Of a DNA stretch of 33,807 nucleotides, positions 31,437 through 33,807 are shown piece by piece. The stretch is from Nitrospirota bacterium. GTDB taxonomy: Bacteria > Nitrospirota > Nitrospiria > Nitrospirales > Nitrospiraceae. The position numbers and the translations under genes were made by a program. How positions within the stretch are numbered: the first letter of the stretch is position 1; the number at the start of each line of letters is the position of its first letter. The DNA is taken from positions 1 to 33,807 of the forward strand of contig VBOJ01000085.1 of assembly GCA_005877775.1 (NCBI GenBank), read 5' to 3'. A model generated the notes under the pieces. It saw nothing but the letters and a program-made list of their open reading frames with translations, had not been told where the DNA came from and did not search any database.

Positions 31437-32111
31437 ATGGACCCTCTGTTTCTGGATCGTCGTGACGCCGGCACACAACTGGCTCATGCCCTGATCCACT
31501 ACAAGGAGGCACCCGACACCCTCATTCTGGCGTTGCCCCGTGGTGGCGTCATCGTCGGCTGTGAGATCAGCCGAGCGCTCCACATCCCGCTGGAGGTGCT
31601 GGTGACCAGAAAATTAGGGGCGCCGGGAAATCCGGAGTTGGCGATGGGGGCCCTGTCGGAAACCGGCTATCGTCATCTTAATCCCGAAGTCCTCCTGAGC
31701 TTCGGCGTGTCCTCCAGCCAACTGGAGGAAGAGGTGCAGCGCCAGCAACTGGAGATCTCTCGGCGAGTTGAGCGGTACCGACGGGGCCGACCGCTCCCCC
31801 CCATGACCGGTCGGAACGTCATCCTCGTGGACGACGGGGTGGCCACCGGGGCGACCTTCTACGCTTCGATAGCAGCGCTCCGTACCTCGAACGTGCAGCG
31901 ATTGGTGGCCGCCATCCCAGTGGCGTCCCACCAAGTCAGGGGCGAGCTGCTGTCGAAGGTCGATGAAGTCGTGATCCTCGAGACGCCGACATCGTTTGCG
32001 GCCATCGGGCAATTTTATCTGGACTTTTCCCAGGTCTCCGATGAACAGGTCGTTGCGTGCCTCGAGAAGGCGCGGACCGCTCCGCCCGGTACCGACTCTG
32101 TAGCCAAGTGA
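31437..32111 (+). CDS. Phosphoribosyltransferase-family protein (COG1926 type)
   Basis: A 224-residue type I phosphoribosyltransferase fold. RNVILVDDGVATGAT (127-140) is the PRPP-binding loop with Asp132-Asp133; LALPRGGVIVGCEISRAL and VLVTRKLGAPGNPELAMGA are the other conserved segments. COG1926 proteins are often found in stress-related clusters and their nucleobase substrate is unknown, so no pathway is assigned. I start at ATG 31437 with GAGAAG upstream; a frame open to 31374 would add 21 unlikely residues. It is followed after 33 bp by a zinc alcohol dehydrogenase gene, probably in the same transcript, and diverges from the HTH/Zn-ribbon regulator. Confidence 0.82.
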   Translation: MDPLFLDRRDAGTQLAHALIHYKEAPDTLILALPRGGVIVGCEISRALHIPLEVLVTRKLGAPGNPELAMGALSETGYRHLNPEVLLSFGVSSSQLEEEVQRQQLEISRRVERYRRGRPLPPMTGRNVILVDDGVATGATFYASIAALRTSNVQRLVAAIPVASHQVRGELLSKVDEVVILETPTSFAAIGQFYLDFSQVSDEQVVACLEKARTAPPGTDSVAK

Positions 32112-32144
32112 GTACGCCCTGGACGAAAGAAGAGGCGTGACGCA

Positions 32145-33146
32145 GTGAGAGCCATGATCCTGGAGCACAGCGCCGACGTGGGAACCAGGCCTCTTCTTTT
32201 CAAAGATCTTCCGGCCCCAGACCCAGGACCTGGCCAAGTGCGGGTACAGGTGCGAGTCTGCGGCGTCTGTCGCACCGACCTACACATCGTGGAAGGCGAG
32301 CTGCCCGCAGCCACGCGCCCCATCATTCCCGGCCATGAGGTGGTTGGCGTCGTGGATCGCGTTGGCAGCCTGGTACACCATGTGAAGGAAGGGGACCGGG
32401 TGGGCATCGCCTGGCTCCAGAACACCTGCGGCCACTGCGAGTTCTGCCGCGATGGTCGGGAGAACCTCTGTGCCGGGGCGAGATTCACCGGCTATCACGT
32501 GGACGGAGGCTATGCCGACCAGGCGGTCGTGCCGGCGGCCTTTACCTACCCGATTCCCTCGGCCTTCAGCGATGAGGAGGCGGCGCCGTTGTTGTGCGCG
32601 GGGATCATCGGCTATCGCGCACTGCGCCTCAGCCGGGTGAGGCCAGGCCAGCGACTCGGACTCTACGGCTTCGGAGCCTCGGCCCACATCACGATCCAGG
32701 TGGCTCGACATTGGGGGTGCGAGGTGTATGTCTGCTCGCTACGAGAGCAGCACCGGGCGCTCGCCCGCCAGTTGGGAGCGGTCTGGGTGGGCGACGCTAC
32801 TGAGGCTCCTCCCGAGAAACTGCACGGAAGCATCATCTTCGCTCCGGCCGGCGAGCTGGTCCCACCGGCGCTCCGCGCGTTGGAGAAAGGCGGGACGCTC
32901 GCCTTAGCCGGTATCCACATGACGCCAATCCCCTCACTGGACTACGACCACGAACTGTTCGGCGAGCGGGCCATTCGAAGTGTGACTGCGAACACGAAGC
33001 AAGACGGGCTGGATCTTCTGCAGGAGGCCGCCACGATTCCGATTCGCCCCCATACCCAACGGTTCAAACTTGAAGAAGCCAACGAGGCGCTCCAGGCCTT
33101 GAAGGCCGGGGCGATCGTAGGGGCTGGCGTCTTGGCGGTGCGATGA
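32145..33146 (+). CDS. Zinc-dependent alcohol dehydrogenase (MDR family, CAD2-like)
   Basis: A 333-residue medium-chain dehydrogenase. Catalytic zinc: Cys42 in CGVCRTDLH, His64 in PGHEVVG, and a Cys in LLCAGIIGYRAL. Structural zinc: Cys95, 98, 101 and 109 (CGHCEFCRDGRENLC). The NAD(P)-binding loop is GLYGFGASAH. The CRTDLH form and the overall sequence fit the cinnamyl-alcohol-dehydrogenase-like (CAD2) bacterial group. It oxidises alcohols or reduces aldehydes; the actual substrate is unknown. Start is GTG 32145 (MRAMILEH) with GAGG about nine bases upstream. It sits between the phosphoribosyltransferase and a DUF2934 gene in the same direction. Confidence 0.9.
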   Translation: MRAMILEHSADVGTRPLLFKDLPAPDPGPGQVRVQVRVCGVCRTDLHIVEGELPAATRPIIPGHEVVGVVDRVGSLVHHVKEGDRVGIAWLQNTCGHCEFCRDGRENLCAGARFTGYHVDGGYADQAVVPAAFTYPIPSAFSDEEAAPLLCAGIIGYRALRLSRVRPGQRLGLYGFGASAHITIQVARHWGCEVYVCSLREQHRALARQLGAVWVGDATEAPPEKLHGSIIFAPAGELVPPALRALEKGGTLALAGIHMTPIPSLDYDHELFGERAIRSVTANTKQDGLDLLQEAATIPIRPHTQRFKLEEANEALQALKAGAIVGAGVLAVR

Positions 33147-33205
33147 GAACCGAGACAACGTGGACCCAGTGGACAGCTTGAACGATTTGAAAGGAACAGG
33201 CAACC

Positions 33206-33466
33206 ATGAAGCCGAAACCATCACGCACGACACCTTCCAGGAAACCAGCCGCTTCTCCGACCGACAAATCCTCTCTTCGCGGGAGCCGTGGCACCACGCT
33301 CAGTGCTGCGACAGACGAGGCCGCTGATCTTCAGGCGCGGATTGCCAAGCGGGCCTATGAGCTGTACCAGCAACGGGGGGGCCAGGATGGCTATGCCCTG
33401 GAGGATTGGCTCCAGGCTGAGCGCGAGATCCGGCGCGCTCAGCAGCGAGGGCGGGCTGGGCCGTGA
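33206..33466 (+). CDS. DUF2934-containing protein
   Basis: An 86-residue protein. The first 35 residues are basic and Ser/Thr/Pro-rich, probably disordered. The C-terminal part, RIAKRAYELYQQRGGQDGYALEDWLQAEREI, is the DUF2934 signature, a short helical hairpin of unknown function that is common in Nitrospirota, Acidobacteria and some Proteobacteria. The ATG follows GGAACAGG. It is the third gene of the run after the phosphoribosyltransferase and the alcohol dehydrogenase, 59 bp past the latter. Confidence 0.8.
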   Translation: MKPKPSRTTPSRKPAASPTDKSSLRGSRGTTLSAATDEAADLQARIAKRAYELYQQRGGQDGYALEDWLQAEREIRRAQQRGRAGP

Positions 33467-33639
33467 CGAGATCCCGTGCCTAGTGCATTCATTCAATTCG
33501 GCCTATTCAGATATTGCACTGCCGTCGGACATTGAATTGCGTGGCCGCGTGGTGGCGCCGGTCCGTCGCCCCAAATGACTAGATGGCTGGGTCCGATTGC
33601 CCCTGAATTTGGGGATAGCTCAACCTTCTGGTTTTGAAG

Positions 33640-33645
33640 TACAAT
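33640..33645 (+). promoter_or_regulatory. Possible -10 box of the last gene
   Basis: TACAAT lies only 7 bp before the ATG at 33653. No good -35 box is visible. If used, the transcript would start at the start codon, as proposed for hutH. Confidence 0.3.
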
Positions 33646-33652
33646 GCTCTGT

Positions 33653-33807
33653 ATGCGGTTGCTCTTGTTCGTCTTAGCAGTCCTTATTCCGGTTCCCGCG
33701 AGCGGCGAGTTGTTCCGCTGCCCCCAACCGGATGGCGCGGAGCTGTTTACGGATCATGGCATGGCTGACTGTCAAGCAGTGCCCAGCGATGGCTTGCCGC
33801 CCCTCTC
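33653..33807 (+). CDS. Secreted DUF4124-like protein, N-terminal fragment (cut by window edge)
   Basis: The ATG at 33653 opens a frame that runs off the window. It begins MRLLLFVLAVLIPVPASG, a clear signal peptide, followed by ELFRCPQPDGAELFTDHGMADCQAV. This resembles the DUF4124 pattern (a short beta domain reading roughly Y-C-DxDG-x-x-F/Y-T-D) found at the start of many periplasmic proteins. No Shine-Dalgarno sequence is visible and a TACAAT box lies 7 bp upstream. The C-terminal part, which would give the function, is not in the window. Confidence 0.65.
   Translation, partial: MRLLLFVLAVLIPVPASGELFRCPQPDGAELFTDHGMADCQAVPSDGLPPL

Noticed and set aside
33490-33545. Inverted ATTCAAT / ATTGAAT pair after the DUF2934 gene
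   Set aside because: Only 7 bp match over a long loop in AT-rich sequence; no T-tract and no periodic units.

Overview
The window looks like a chromosomal segment of a GC-rich (about 60% by eye) bacterium, most probably of the Nitrospira type (phylum Nitrospirota). This is an inference from the mix of protein families: a DsrE2/TusA sulfur-relay pair, secreted SUMF1-like proteins, an HTH plus Zn-ribbon regulator otherwise known mainly from archaea, and a DUF2934 protein. There is no rRNA, tRNA, CRISPR array or prophage in view. Both ends cut genes: polA on the left and a small secreted-protein gene on the right.

Layout. 1-706: polA (partial) preceded by a PGPGW membrane-protein gene. 794-4394: hutH, a small secreted protein and hutU. 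4466-4885: a DsrE-family gene. 4976-5958 (minus): nth and rpsU. 6047-8938 (minus): hutI and ftcD, completing histidine breakdown to glutamate with one-carbon transfer to folate. 9249-10793 (minus): an orphan gene, a TusA-like gene and a DsrE2-like gene. 11026-12793 (plus): a Rieske oxygenase and a secreted Lon-like protease, transcribed divergently from dsrE2. 12803-14809: a Kef-type antiporter. 14995-15708: a HAD phosphatase. 15722-20618 (minus): a VOC protein, an MBL-fold hydrolase, a fused dehydrogenase-acyltransferase and a UDP-glucuronate-type epimerase, probably one operon tied to surface sugar synthesis. 20818-22975: an SUMF1-like protein, a four-helix-bundle (4HB, S23/IVP-type) ORF and hemD. 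23027-27296 (minus): acyl-CoA dehydrogenase, a hypothetical protein and a CCA-adding enzyme. 27369-29107 (minus): a second SUMF1-like protein and a LolA/DUF4412-like secreted protein. 29228-30931: a REC-GGDEF-EAL protein. 30966-33807: an HTH/Zn-ribbon regulator, a phosphoribosyltransferase, a zinc alcohol dehydrogenase, a DUF2934 protein and a cut secreted protein.

The most unusual signal is a set of six intergenic elements (224-302, 4891-4980, 7607-7676, 10210-10260, 21672-22132, 28352-28500). Each has two arms made of a degenerate 6-8 bp unit, arranged as imperfect inverted repeats. Every element has its own unit sequence, but the architecture is the same, and each lies on or within a few bases of a stop codon. 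The largest one has arms about 415 bp apart and encloses the 4HB gene. I propose that the short hairpins and the 4HB-bearing unit belong to one family of small genetic elements; this is inference and has not been tested by any search.

Several starts were moved inward from the longest reading frame because a promoter or Shine-Dalgarno sequence lies inside the longer frame (for example the Rieske, VOC, TusA, orphan and HTH/Zn-ribbon genes).
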